Shown: positions 1 through 11,926 of the stretch, one piece after another
How positions within the stretch are numbered: the stretch's first letter is position 1
Layout: each line of letters starts with the position of its first letter
NCBI RefSeq assembly: GCF_001723175.1
Contig: NC_064652.1
Coordinates: 310,001-374,000 of the forward strand
DNA: 64,000 bases
Direction of reading: 5' to 3'
Source of the DNA: Penicillium oxalicum
Lineage: Eukaryota; Ascomycota; Eurotiomycetes; Eurotiales; Aspergillaceae
Position numbers and translations under genes: made by a program
Notes under the pieces: generated by a model
The model's database searches: none
The model's input: only the letters and a program-made list of their open reading frames with translations
Told to the model about the DNA's origin: nothing

Positions 1-55
1 TGGAGTCTTTGACTTGTTGGTGATTTCCATCGATTCGATAACGTATATACACATC

Positions 56-1624
56 ATGAGTCCTTCAATGCCGCCTAACTCGCAGAAGCGGAAGATTATC
101 ATCTTCTCCGGTATGTCTGGTCGTGCTTCTCAATCCCTTCCCCTTCCTCTTCCCTTCCCTTCCAGCCTGCTCTCCCAATCCATCGGCTCAGATAGTCCCG
201 CGACGAGACCCCTCACTGCAGCATTCAATGGGTCGGGCTCGCGTATGATTGAGATCGGACAGGCGGGCTCTTCCTCGAGATTGTCTACGCCGAGTCTTGA
301 ATACGTGTGTCATGCATTGTCTGTCCAGAGGATGAACCCGAACAGAAAGAAAGAAAGCCAAAAGGAAGACAAAAACCACAAATGATCACCTTGCCTGATT
401 TCCTCCCAAGCCCCCTCCAAGCCTCCAGCGTGGTCATTCGATACCCAGGCCTATTTCAAAGATTCAGATCCCAGCAGCAAAGTGGCAAATTCCTAAAATG
501 CTAATTCTGTGCCTTGCTCCCCTCCCCTTTTTACAGACTTCGATGGCACCATCTTCATGCAAGATACCGGCCACATCCTCTTCGACAGCTTCGGCTGCGG
601 CGCAGAGGAGCGCAACAAGCTCGACGAGCAGATCAAGACCGGCGAGCGATCCTTCCGCGACGTCTCCGAGGAGATGTGGGGATCCCTCAACGTCCCCTTT
701 GACGACGGCTTCGTCGTGATGGAAAAGTCACTCGAGATTGATCCTGGATTCCGGGAGTTCCACCAATATTGCGTTGAGAACGGGTTTCCCTTTAATGTGA
801 TCAGTGCGGGATTGAAGCCCGTTCTGCGCCGGGTGTTGGATACCTTCCTCGGCGAGAAGGAGGTATGTTTTGAATGAGAGACGATCGTTCCAGTCCCGTC
901 TGTCTAACCTCAACGGTTTTCTGTTCTTTCCTTCTAGGCCTCCTCAATCGACATCGTCGCCAACGACGCCATCATCGATGGCTCCTCCTGGAAACCCGTC
1001 TGGCGCCACGATAATGAACTCGGCCACGACAAGGCCCTCTCCGTCAACGAGGCGCGCGCCCGTGCCCAACTCGAATGTCTCCCTGACGAGATGCCCCTGA
1101 TCGTCTTCATCGGCGACGGTGTCTCCGATCTGGCCGCCGCTCGTGAAGCCGACGTGCTCTTTGCCCGTCGTGGCCTCCGTCTTGAGGAGTACTGCCTTGA
1201 GCACAAGATCGCATATACCCCCTTCGACACCTTTGCCGATATCAAGCGCGAGATTGAGGCCATCAGTCGTGAGGATCAGCACAAGACCGGTGGTGTCGGC
1301 AAGCCGGTGCGGTATAACCCGCGTGCGAACATGTGGCGTCGCATTTCTTCCAAGGAAGCGGTACGTTATCTTCTTTTCCGAAATCTTTCTTCTCGTACCT
1401 CTTGATGGGAATGGGTGTAAATGGTGGTGTTTGTTACGTGCAGAACTTTTCCCTGGAAACATTTGACTAATCTCTCCCATCGCCATCATTAGGTCCCTAC
1501 TTTGATGGCCGCCGCAACTCCCTCCAAGGAAGAAAAAATGTTCCTTTGGCCCGAGACCTTTACCGAATTGAAGCCCCAGGCTACCATCCAGGAGGCCGAG
1601 GAGCCCGTCACTACGGCTGCTTGA
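56..1624 (+). CDS. HAD-superfamily small-molecule phosphatase, Pyp1 (YNL010W) type
   Basis: Four exons: 56-110, 537-862, 938-1360 and 1493-1624, giving 311 aa. The frame closes across three GT-AG introns of 426, 75 and 132 nt. The HAD motif I (DFDGT, residues 19-23) is split by the first intron, after the first base of the Asp codon. The nucleophile would be Asp19 and the acid/base Asp21. Motif IV is GDGVSD at 186-191, followed by an ADVLFARRG stretch typical of the phosphoserine-phosphatase/MtnX-like branch. Collinear similarity to yeast Pyp1, a polyol-phosphate phosphatase that clears toxic side products, is recognised from memory. The C-terminal extension of about 60 residues is not in the yeast protein. 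No signal peptide is seen, so it is probably cytosolic. The start is the first ATG giving an uninterrupted lead to the catalytic motif. It converges with glycogen phosphorylase. The family is confident; the exact substrate is inference. Confidence 0.85.
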
Positions 1625-2619
1625 AGATCTCTTTTTTTTTTCTCTCATCAAAGTAGAGCAGACCCAGACCACGGCAGCGCTGATCTTGACTTTCTCCACG
1701 CATATACATGACGACTTGCCCCTCCCTCCCCCAACCCCTTGAAACAGAAACAAGGGAAACAGAAAAAAGAGCAAAAGAACACAAAAGGATACAAAGACAT
1801 ACCAAGACCCGAAAAGAAAAAGAAGAAGAAGAAAAAAAGCAGCATACTTTCAGGCTCGATGATTGAGTATCAAGGATGTCACCGGTCACCGGGCTCTTCC
1901 ATCAATGATGTCTGGGTATATGTCTCATTCTTTTCTTTTTCTTTCTTCTTCTTTTTTCCCATCCATTTTGGAGGGGAATCCTCTCTTATCATTTCAAGAT
2001 TCATCATATTTTCTAATGCAGCCATGAGATGATTTATTATTTATATTTTTCAATTTTTTTTCTTTGCAGTCATTTGATTGGCGTGCTTTCGGATTCGGTC
2101 TCTTTTTTTCGAGTATGCAAAGACCGATAGGTGGTCGCTGTCTACCCAACTCCATATCCACATGTTTCAGAATGTTCTTGTCGCAGGTTGAGGAAATGGG
2201 GAGGGTCAAGCACACCAGCATGCATAAAGAATATGCAAAATACTGTAGCAAACAAACCGAATTACGTACACCACGGGCCATGGGGTCAGTCTGTTCATCT
2301 CCCCTCGAATCCCTCTACGCAGTTACAAGAAACCACATGGGCAATGGTCTGTGCACGTCGAAACAGTCTCATAGAGTGCCTGAACTATGCAATGGCAATG
2401 AAAAGAATAGTCAAAAGATAACGAGCTGTTCAGCAAGGAATGCAGCAAGAAAACATTCAAGAGGGGCACAGTCCCGCAATGTAACCCAGCCCCACGCGCT
2501 TCGGTCTATCAATCCCAATTATCATTTGTCGCCCATCACCCACCACAGACTTTACTTGACCCCGGGGGGTTAGAAGGTGAATGTGAACCTTGGAAGAGGA
2601 TTTGCTCGAGGCTCTACCC
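1625..2619. other. Intergenic region between convergent genes
   Basis: This is the 3' space shared by the phosphatase and glycogen phosphorylase genes. It holds an A-rich purine tract (about 1740-1840) and T-rich stretches (1930-2070), which suit 3' UTR and poly(A) signals. Open frames here have no recognisable domain and no splice support. Confidence 0.6.
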
Positions 2620-5600
2620 TCAGGCGTCGTCGTTCACGTTGAGAGGCTCAATGTTCCAAATGCTGTCGGCATACTCGTTCGTCACCCGATCCATGGAGAA
2701 GAAGCCCATGCGGGCAACGCTAGTAATTGACTTGGCCAACCACTCTTCTTGGTTCTGGAATTCCTGGTCCACCATATCATGGGTCTCCACGTAAGAGTTG
2801 AAATCATCCGACACGAGATAATAGTCCCCGTGCTCCTCAATAGAGGCAATCAAGGATGCAAACGATGAGGGATCGCCAAAGGTGCCAGACTTGATCGAGT
2901 CGAAGACACGCTTCAGTTGGGGGTCAAGTTGGAAACCTCCATAGAAATGTCGGTGGCGCAGATCCTCTACATCTTCTGCGAGATTGCCAAACAAGAAGAT
3001 GTTTTGTTCGCCAATCTCCCGAGTAATTTCAATCTGTAGGCAGATAAATATTCATGCTCAATGTGAAAACAAACAGTGGATAGAGGAAACATTGATGGCG
3101 GCGGGAGGAGGGAAGAGAAGAGAGGGGGGGGGGGGGGGAAGGACTCACGTTTGCTCCGTCACAGGTACCAATAATCAGACCGCCGTTCAGCACAAACTTC
3201 ATGTTACTGGTACCACTGGCCTCGGTGCCCGCAGTGGAAATGTGCTCACTAATGTCGGAAGCTGGACAGATGATCTCCGCCTTGCTCACATTGTAGTCCT
3301 CGATGAAAATGACCTTCAGCAGATCACCAATCTCCTCGTCCTTGTTCACCACGGCCGCCACGCTGTTGATCAAGTAAATGATAGACTTGGCCATCCAGTA
3401 TCCTGGCGCAGCCTTACCACCAAAGATGGACACGCGAGGAACCACCTTCTTTCGGTCCTCGGGCGACATGGCCTTCAGTTTCAAGTACCGATGAATCACA
3501 CCAAAGATGTTCAGCTGCTGACGCTTATACTCGTGGATCCGCTTCACCTGGACATCGAACAGCGAATGTGGGTTGACGGAGTAGCCGGTCACGTCTTTGA
3601 TCAGTCTCGCGAGTCGCAGCTTGTTATTTGCCTTGATTTCAGACCACTGCTTTCGGAACTCCTTGTCATCCACAAAGGCCTCGAGTTTATCCAACAGGGT
3701 CAGATCGGTCAGGAATTCGTAACCACCGAGCTTCTCTGCGATGAGGGCAGAGAGCGCAGGGTTAGCCTGATGCAGCCAGCGACGCGGTGTGATGCCGTTG
3801 GTGACGTTGGTGAACCGATCCGGTCCGTAGATCTGGACAAAGTCCTTGAAGATGGTGGTCTTGATCAGATCGGAGTGAAGTTCGGCCACACCGTTCACCT
3901 TGTGAGAGCCGATAATAGCAATGTGGGCCATGCGAACCATCTTGGGGTGCGATTCTTCGATGATGGAGACCCGCGAGAGCATCTCTCGATCATTGGGGAA
4001 GCGCTTCTCCACAGACTGGAGGAAGAACAAGTTGATATCGTAAATGATCTGCAAGTGCCGAGGCAGCAGGTTCTGCATCAAGGGAACCGACCACTTCTCC
4101 AAAGCCTCGGGAAGAACGGTGTGGTTGGTGTATCCAAAGGTACCAGTGACGATACGCCAGGCTTCATCCCACTCCAGACCCTCGACGTCGATCAAGATGC
4201 GCTGCAGCTCGACGATGGCCAACGTGGGGTGGGTATCGTTCAGCTGGATGGCGATCTGGTCGGGGAACTCACTCCAGGCACGTTTGGTCTTCTTGAATCG
4301 ACGCACAATGTCGTACAGAGAGGCCGCACACCAGAAGTACTGCTGCTTGAGGCGAAGCTCCTTGCCTCGCTCCAGGTTGTCGTTTGGATACAGCACTGCA
4401 GAGATGGTCTCGGCAGTCTGCTGATCGGCGACTGCACTCTCGTAGTCACCGGCGTTGAATTTCTGGAAGTCGAATTCGCCGCTGCTAGCCTTGCTGGACC
4501 ACAACCGGAGATTGTTGGTCGTCTTGGTGCGGTATCCGGGGATGGGGACATCGTAGGCCACCGCCTGGACGGTCTCCCCGGCCTCCCACGAGTGGCAGGT
4601 CTTTCCATTCTCATCCTGGTACTTGTTCACATGGCCGTAGAACTGAATGTCCACGGTGATATCGTGGCGGGGAAATTCCCATGGGTTGTTGTCCAGCCAA
4701 TAATCCGGGATCTCCACCTGATATCCATTGACAATCTCCTGTTTGAAAATTCCGTAGCGGTACCGCAATCCGTATCCCCACGCCGGGTAGTTGAGCGTAG
4801 CCATGCTGTCCAAGAAACAGGCCGCCAGACGTCCCAGACCTCCGTTACCCAGGGCCGCATCGTGCTCTTGAGTGATAGCGTCCTCGATTCTAAAGCCCAG
4901 ATCGGCCAAGCCGTCTACAGAAAGGGGAAGTGAATCAGCTCAAGTAAAACGATCGTCCCCATCGTCTGGAGTCAGTCACCTACCTCGAGCCACGTCTTTC
5001 ATTCCAACGTTCAGCATGGCATTGTCCAATGCACGGCCCATCAAGAATTCGAGTGACAGATCTGGAGGAAGGAATCTCAGCTTATCTCTTTTATTCTCTT
5101 GTTTTTCCACTGCTTGGCCTTTTTTTTTTGTGCAGGGAGGTCAAGGAGTTTCGCCCTCGCACATACAGTAGACACGCTTCTGATCGGTAAATGTTTGGCG
5201 CTGCTGAGTCTTGTTCCACTCGATAATCAATCGGTCACGGAACGCGAGAGCAGTTCCCGAATAGGCTGCCCTGGATCCCCGTGGGCATCGGTTAGTGCAC
5301 GCTCACAGCGGGGTGTGGGAGGGGTTGAGGCGCATACAACTCATCACAGTTGTACAGGGAGCGAGCGAGGGTGGTTTCGACATGGCGAACGAATTCTCTC
5401 TGAGATGGTATGTCAACCTCTGGGGCTGTGGATCTCTCTGAGGGTCAAGATACTGACCTCGAATTCTTCTTTGGAGGAGAAACCAGACGCTGACTGTCAG
5501 GGTAAGTCAGTCACCAAGTTATCATTTTTCTTTTTCAGAGAAGAAAAAAAAGGGGGAAAGAAACAAGGACCAATTTCCCCGCAAAGTGGGCTTATTGGGA

Positions 5601-5906
5601 ATCAACATACATGCTTGCGCCATCTGTTCCCCTCTCGACAATGGCATGGTCAGCAAAGAGGTCTCTAGGCAGACTGGAACCCAATCCATGAGGCTCGAAG
5701 AGAGAATGTCCAACTCACGCCTCACGTAATGGCTCCGGAATACTCGCTTCGACACTCTTGATCTCCGCAGCTCCGAAGCCGGTAAATGTCCGTTTGTGCT
5801 TAGGACGACTGAATCCAGGGCCCACGGGACCCTGTAGATCGGCGATAGGAGCTCCGACGGACGGCTTGCGCTCCCGTCGAGGGACCTCTTGCTCTATGGA
5901 TGCCAT
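2620..5906 (-). CDS. gph1: Glycogen phosphorylase (EC 2.4.1.1)
   Basis: It releases glucose-1-phosphate from glycogen in the cytosol. Eight exons on the minus strand: 5906-5719, 5623-5611, 5493-5458, 5399-5341, 5270-5167, 5061-4984, 4914-3149 and 3033-2620. They sum to 2658 nt and 885 aa, the usual fungal length. Every junction keeps frame and restores family sequence, for example EAWRKH joined to SASGF, and YYLSLEFLMGR. The PLP-binding Lys is about residue 732 in EASGTSNMK. The allosteric N-terminus (KRTFTGFG) is present. Exon 2 is a 13-nt micro-exon. Intron 7 (3148-3034) contains a 15-base G run on the plus strand. The start is the first ATG of the frame; codons further upstream in frame contain no ATG. 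Upstream lie a pyrimidine-rich sense-strand tract and a 23-base C run, suggestive of promoter DNA. Confidence 0.95.
3124..3138. repeat. Poly-G run (15 nt) in glycogen phosphorylase intron 7
   Basis: Fifteen consecutive G on the plus strand, so a C run in the transcript. It lies just downstream of the donor site of the last intron. Such a run is prone to slippage and sequencing error, but no coding base is involved. Confidence 0.9.
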
Positions 5907-8900
5907 ACTGTGTCTCGTCGATTGGAAGTTGTCGCTTTGGTAGAATGCAGACAATTGTTGGGGCGAGGTGGGGGGGGATGCAGAGGAATGGGCGCTAGAC
6001 TGTCCGGCTGACCACTATATCGGGGATGGAACCGACAGCGGCAGAGGTAGGTGGATACTGCCTCGCAATTGAATGATGAGAAGGGAGGGGGAGAAGTGGG
6101 CAGTTGAAGAGGAAGAAGGAAGACCGAGAAGGAGGAAAAAGAGAAAGAAAAGAAAAAAGAGAGGGCGAGGAGGTGGAGGGGGGGGGGGGGGGGGGGGGGG
6201 CAGGTGTGATGACCTTTTTGAGTTCGACCTGATCCGGACTGGCCACGAGAGGGGGACCGGCGAAGGGAGGGGAACAGCAGTACGGCGCTGGGGTTGGGAA
6301 CCGGGCCACTTGAGGGACTTGCAGGAGAATGGAGAAGCAGGTTCTGGACAATTGAAGTTGAACCGGTGACCTGACAACACCTACGAGGTACGGGGATACG
6401 GGGATACGTCCAGGGCTCAGGACTCTGGACGCAAGACTCAGGACTTGTCCAGAGGGGTGAGAGTACAGTTGCCGCACCGACCACTCTGGAACGTGAGGGC
6501 CGTGGGAGGTCGTACATTGCTATCTTGATGTGTTTTTTTTACCAGACTTTGATACGATCTATGTGAGAGTCACGAGTGTCCAGGCTCGCTCCTCCCCGGA
6601 ACGCGGGAAGAGACATCGACCCATCATTGTGCTCTGACGTCTGAACCGGTGCAGGTCGTCCGCCTCGCGATGATCAGACAATGTCTTAGCGGCCGCTGCA
6701 ACACGATTCCGGTCGTGGGTGGATGGTGGGGAAAGGAAAGAGGAGAAAGAGAGGGGGGGGCATGAAAGATCTCCAACCTGTCATGACCGGATCGGGAGAC
6801 GAGACCAGGTAAGAAAGCAAAGAGAAAAAAGAGGGTTGAGCCGATGAAGTGTTCATCGAGTTCGTTTGGACCGAGTGGACGAGGAGGTCCAAGCTTCCGG
6901 AGCTCTGGTGGGGTCGGAACGAGAAAGCCACGATCCATTGGTCGCCTCCAACAGTCGATGGGAATGGGAGTGGCGGGCAGAGGGAGACAGAGAGAGAGAG
7001 ACAGTCCGATCAGTGATCAGTCGCGAGAAACCATGTCCATGGCGAGTTCTACATGGTGAAAGCAGAGGGGAGTCCATCGCATAGATCATGTCCTCGGTCC
7101 ACAGGCTCTGAACCGTCCGGACCACACTCTGTATAGGTCTTTCTTCCTCTCTTGGTCACATGTCGACCACACTCCTCCCCTTCAGCTCCAGTGGTCCGGA
7201 CGAAAATAGCACCCGAGCGTTCGCACTCCACTGCATCCACAGCGTCCATCGGTGATGGGCGCATCAACCGCCTCAAGTCGAGACTCGGATCTCGGCGGTC
7301 CCGTTTCCCTGCTTTTCCAGGCTGCCGCGCCCAGTCTCGATGAAGTCTTCATGACTGAAGTACAGGGGGCAGTCGTACGACGGTACTGACTGCTGCGGAG
7401 TACTTGCGACAAACGTCTGACGACGGATTGAGGACTCACTACACAGTGATGAGTACCTCCGGGGTCATCATCACGGTACGCACATCCGTACGTCTCACCT
7501 TCGCTAGATTTCTGTTGGAGAGGATGTTTCCCTTTTGGAAGACTGTCCCCTCGATTGTCTCAAAGGGAGACCCAACTCAACATCTCACTCCACAACCGCC
7601 TTGTGATCTGTGGCAGCCAGGCTCACTATCTCCAGCCTTGCCAGCATTGACCATCCGCGAAGATCCACCGCGGCGGGCGACCCGCGCAGAAGGCTAAAAA
7701 AAACGGCGGCTCTGACTAAGGAGTAGTTGGAGGTCGCAGCAACCTACACTCTTCATGAAATCGGTTCATTCGTCTTTGCAATTCTCCCCGTATCACCCAA
7801 ATGAATCTCTTTCATACTGGAAACCCCCCTCCCCTGGATTCTTGCTCTCCAAAGGATGTCTCGTCGCGGGGAATGGAAACCGAGCTGGAGCTCCCAGCAG
7901 CTGCACGGTGTCAGCCACTGACGACAACGAGAGCACAAGAGACCGAGTCACTGCAGGACCCCTCCTCCCCTCCTGCCCCGCTTCCTTTGCATCGCCATAC
8001 TCTGATACGGACCATCAATCACTCCTGTCTATCCCATGTGGTCTAACCATCCCCCCAAAAAAGAGGGGACCGCGGGGAGGGGTGAAATGACACTGACGAT
8101 CGTCGGGGCCACTGGGAGTCCTCCCCAGCTATATAGCACCGGAGCACGTAGCCTCGTCCCCTCCTAGGTGATGCGACGCAGTAGACAAAAAGGCTCACCC
8201 CGACAAGCTATCTCCGAGCTACTTGCGCACGCTGCACGCGTGGCCCGTGCACCGTCGCAACGTGTCACGCAAGAACGGCTCCGGCCAGAGGATGGTCGCC
8301 TTTCCAGCGAGCATCTCTCGCAGGAAACCCAAACGCCATTGCATCAGAGAGCAGGCGAAGATCGGCATAGAAATGTTATTATTGAGCTGGTCCCGAGGGG
8401 GCGCAGAATGCCCATGGGGGGAAAAAATTACAGACAAGGTCACGGCCCAACGGGGGTCGCCGAGGGTGAGAGGACATACATGAAGAAAGAATAAAGAGAG
8501 GACAAAAAAGGACAGATAGACCCCCAAGAGAGTCCCCACGCATCGCCGCGCCGAGGGTCGCCCTGAGCTCAATCCGCGGCACATATTACAGGAAAGAAAA
8601 CAAAAAAGGGTAGAAGTAGGTCACAGATCAAACCCAGGCGGGACCGGGGCAATCGATGGACAGAGTCACGATCCCAGATCGCAGCCCCGAGGGAGGGAGA
8701 GAGATGAGAGCAAAAGGAGGCGGGGAGCAAAATCAAAGAGAAAAAAAGAACAAAAGAGATGACACCAGTCAAAAAGCAAAAAATCCGCCGTCATATGCAT
8801 TAGAGAAAATAGAGTAGAAAGCGCAAGGAACTTAAGAGTGTCTGTGGACGACCAATTCATAAACAGTTAAGAAGAAGGAGGAGGGGGATCATTCGATGGT

Positions 8901-9502
8901 CAAGCCCGTGGTCGCGGGAAGGGAAGCCTGATTCCGTCATCAACGTGCCCGAACAACCCAAGTGACGTACAAGCGGACACACAGAGACACTGAAAAGCCG
9001 GCTTAAATCTCGCCCTGTCACGGGCCAAAGGGACAGCTGAAGCAAGAGCACAGAACTCAACGGAAAACGAGAGCAGGGTAATTTCCCGGGATAGGGGGAG
9101 AGACCCTCTCTAATCCTGCTCGTGAGAGAAATCATCGTGCGGAAGAGGAGAAAATGGAGAAACTGCCGTGGGCAGTCGAGTAGTGGGAGAGCGTAGGGTG
9201 GCTCTGTGAAATGGAGAGCAGATAAGAAATTGAGCTCACGGGTCTCGCAAGAAACTGCATTGTTCACCAGCAAGGGAGGGCCATCGAGAGGGACGAGAGA
9301 TAAAGCGAGTCGGTGATCGGGAGGAAGACAAGAAGGATCAACGGTGTGATCAAGGTCGGAGGAGGTTGACGAAAAAGGTAGGTAGGTATTGGGAATCGAG
9401 AGGTCGAAAACGATCATGATGGAGATTGGGAGAAGACGGGAGGGACCATAGTCCGTGGACCGAGCTCGCTTTGATGGATGGGGTGAGATTGATTGGCAGG
9501 GC
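5907..9502. other. Long intergenic region: phosphorylase promoter and ganB 3' flank
   Basis: About 3.6 kb with no supportable gene. Near the phosphorylase it is strongly purine-rich on the plus strand (6073-6200), ending in a 23-base G run. The 8.4-9.4 kb part is also purine-rich and probably includes the ganB 3' UTR. The open frames, including a 186-codon minus frame at 8857-9417, are compositionally simple, match no family and have no splice or start context. Confidence 0.5.
6073..6200. repeat. Polypurine tract ending in a 23-base G run
   Basis: Nearly pure purine on the plus strand from 6073, finishing with 23 G at 6178-6200. It lies about 270 nt upstream of the glycogen phosphorylase ATG, so its sense strand is a pyrimidine/C tract. 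CT-rich boxes are common near fungal transcription starts. The G run could also form a quadruplex or triplex. Confidence 0.85.
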
Positions 9503-10957
9503 TCATAAGATACCAGAGTCTTTCAGGGCATTCTGCAAGATGGTTTCCTTGACAGCGGCAAAGACCAACCGAATATTGGTCGTATCGGTCGCTTGAGTGA
9601 GACTAGAGCGAGAGGGGTCAGATTGGAGAGTTCAACGTGCGCCGGGAGCACAGAGGTGTTGAGGAGACAGTCACGCTGAGAGGCCAGACTTACTGAGGGT
9701 AGAGATTCAAGTGAGCGCGATTCACCTGATTGAACCGCCAGAGTAGATACTTGGCCGCACGGTTCACATCGTTGCCTCCAGAGTAGTCCGGAAAGTAATT
9801 GCTCAGCGGTGACCGTGGTAGCTTTTGGCGGAACAGGTCAACTTTGTTGAGGAAAAGAATGATACTCGTCCGCATGAACCACGAGAGTTCACCACCGAGT
9901 CAAAAAGCACCAGACTCTCCATCATTCGATTCTGTCCAAATGTGAGTCTCCCGAAACCGTCGGTCTAAAAGGGAGCAGCGTCGGAACCATACCTGATTGC
10001 TCTCCTCTAACAATGTTTGATCGTACTCGCTCAAGGCCACACAGAAGATGATGGATGTCACATTCTCAAAACAGTGAATCCATTTCTTGCGCTCACTACG
10101 CTGACCGCCGACGTCGAACATGCTGCGATATCCGGTCAGTAAGCCACTTTCAAAGTCAGAAGACGAAAGAGATTCGAGGCGCATACTGTATGCTCAACTG
10201 TCCCATTGTGAATCGTGTTTCATAGATACCGGTAGTCTTGGTACGCGCGCGAAGGACATCTGAAACATTGGGAATGTAATCCGGGGCCGTTATTCGCTTG
10301 GCTTCTTCGAAGAAACTGGACGATTGTGAGCGAGCATGTTTCACAAAAGGGGGGGAGGGGGAAGGTGCCTCGGCTGAAGAAGACAAGAGAGGCAAACTTA
10401 CTAAGGTGCTGAATCCATCAGATAGAATTCGTTTTGCCGTTCCAGCACGGTAGAAGTACAAGGGTCGTTCCAAAGATATGTGACGGCATCGCCGATACTC
10501 CCATCCAAAGGGGTATTGGGGTCTGTGTCGACTTGGTACTCTTCGAGAACGGCCATGTAATCCTTCACTTTTTGACTAGATGGCTCCAGTTGGAAATGAT
10601 GATATGCATCAATCAATGCTTTGGCGCAGTCGATCAGATTCTTGTACACGGTTAACCGGTACAGAGCCAGCTCTTCCACGGTGTAGCCATTTTGATGAAT
10701 GATCTTCATCTGTTTCACAATTGTAGACTTGCCACTTTCGCCCGACCCTATGGGATTGAGGGGGTTAACCTGGATCGGTGGTGCGATCTGAGTCTCAGGG
10801 CGTATGCATCCTGTCGCACGTTCCACATACCTAAAAGAAGGATCTTGCATTCCCTTCGAAGCCGCCGCTGATCTTCCTCGAGCCTCCGATCAATCATCTG
10901 GCTCCTCTTCTTCTGTTCCGCATCCCCCGAAGACTCGGAGCTCATACAAGAGCCCAT
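9503..10957 (-). CDS. ganB: G-protein alpha subunit, class III (GanB-like), with an apparent 1-nt frameshift
   Basis: Heterotrimeric G-alpha subunit. The family couples receptors to cAMP/PKA and controls germination and carbon sensing in aspergilli. Exons on the minus strand: 10957-10831, 10747-10402, 10315-10187, 10122-9993, 9931-9694 and 9602-9503. Visible features are the MGSCM N-terminus (myristoylation Gly2, palmitoylation Cys4), P-loop GSGESGKS at 43-50, switch region [24 protein letters not shown] and a KDSGIL C-terminus. The exons total 1070 nt, one base short of 357 codons. The loss is at about 9881-9883, where the conserved NSRWFMRTS stretch reads with one base missing from the Arg codon. 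As written, translation would stop at 9805-9803 and lose the guanine-specificity motifs. No intron choice repairs this without deleting conserved residues. The family is certain; whether the break is biological is not. Confidence 0.9.
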
Positions 10958-11877
10958 GATGTGTGTGAAAAATGTGTGTACACCCCCCAAGTCCGGACTT
11001 CTGTGTCGGTCAAACCACCAAACGAGCAGGGACCGGGTCCCAGGTGCAGGTGCACGGAAGCGATCGGTGTCAGCCCGTCGGGATGGCCGCAGCCTTCACT
11101 GTGTTAGGAAGACGGCCACCCGCAACCCTTCGAGCAAGCGATCGAGACAATCCAGTGATGGCTCAAGTATGTCTCAAAGAGGCGCGACGAAAAGGATGAA
11201 TTGTGAGACTTGGGATGCGATGAAGATGAGAAAAGCGGGGAGAGGGGGACCGCGATCGGTCGGAGAGAGTGTGAGAGAGTGAGAGGCGAAAGAGCTGGAT
11301 CGGAAAACGAATGTCTTGTCTGCAAAGGCGAAGAGGCGGCTCTCGAGGACAGCGACGGAGTGAATGCCACACGTAAAACTCTCAGAGGCTCTGAGAGTAT
11401 GGGAGACGGGGGTGCTGGGTGAGAAAGTATGACCGTATGCGAATCGACCGCAGAGAGAATGCAAAGAAGTGTCGAGAGGAGTCCTCCGCCAGTGCGACTA
11501 GTATCGTCATGCTGGGGGTGGAGATGCCAGGAGGGAAATTACGGGGGGGTAAAGAAATGCGTATGGGTGAGCTGACATCGTGCCTGTAATTACCGGCTGC
11601 TTTCAAAATTTCTGCGCCGCGGCCGCTCATAATGCAGTCTGTGCATACCGCGAATCCAAATTACAGACTCGGCGCCGGTAGAATCCGTCCAGTGCGTAGT
11701 TGCGTACAGCCGCCCAGAATTTCCCAACACAGAAGTGTGCTACAGTGTACCCTGTACTTGCTGAATGCCGAGAGAACAACCCCCCGTTTCATTTTGTTCA
11801 ATGCCTCAGGTTCTGAACCCCGTAGAGATAGAGCCGTCATGTTTGAGATTTTCAATCTCTGCTCGAGTACATCGGTA

Positions 11878-11926
11878 GTACAGTATACGACTGTACCGCA
11901 GTACTGGGATCCTGACTGGTACTGTA
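11878..11926. repeat. Cluster of short inverted repeats (GTACAGT/ACTGTAC, CAGTAC/GTACTG)
   Basis: GTACAGT (11878-11884) pairs with ACTGTAC (11890-11896) across a 5-nt loop. CAGTAC (11899-11904) pairs with GTACTG (11919-11924). The related heptamer TACTGTA/TACAGTA recurs in other spacers at 11920-11926, 14562-14568 and 17650-17656. Confidence 0.6.

Noticed and set aside
944..1774. A 276-codon minus-strand frame over the HAD phosphatase
   Set aside because: Antisense shadow of a spliced, well-recognised gene; no motif of its own.
2984..4933. A 649-codon plus-strand frame across the glycogen phosphorylase gene
   Set aside because: It is the exact antisense of a highly conserved exon and has no domain-like sequence. 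Codon bias of the real gene leaves the opposite frame open.
8857..9417. A 186-codon minus-strand frame downstream of ganB
   Set aside because: It lies in the probable ganB 3' UTR, has Leu/Ser/Pro-rich composition and matches no family. Purine-rich DNA favours open frames.
9503..10957. An intron was considered to explain the ganB frame change in exon 5
   Set aside because: Any GT-AG pair there would remove conserved residues, and the exon total is exactly one base short, so a single missing base is simpler.
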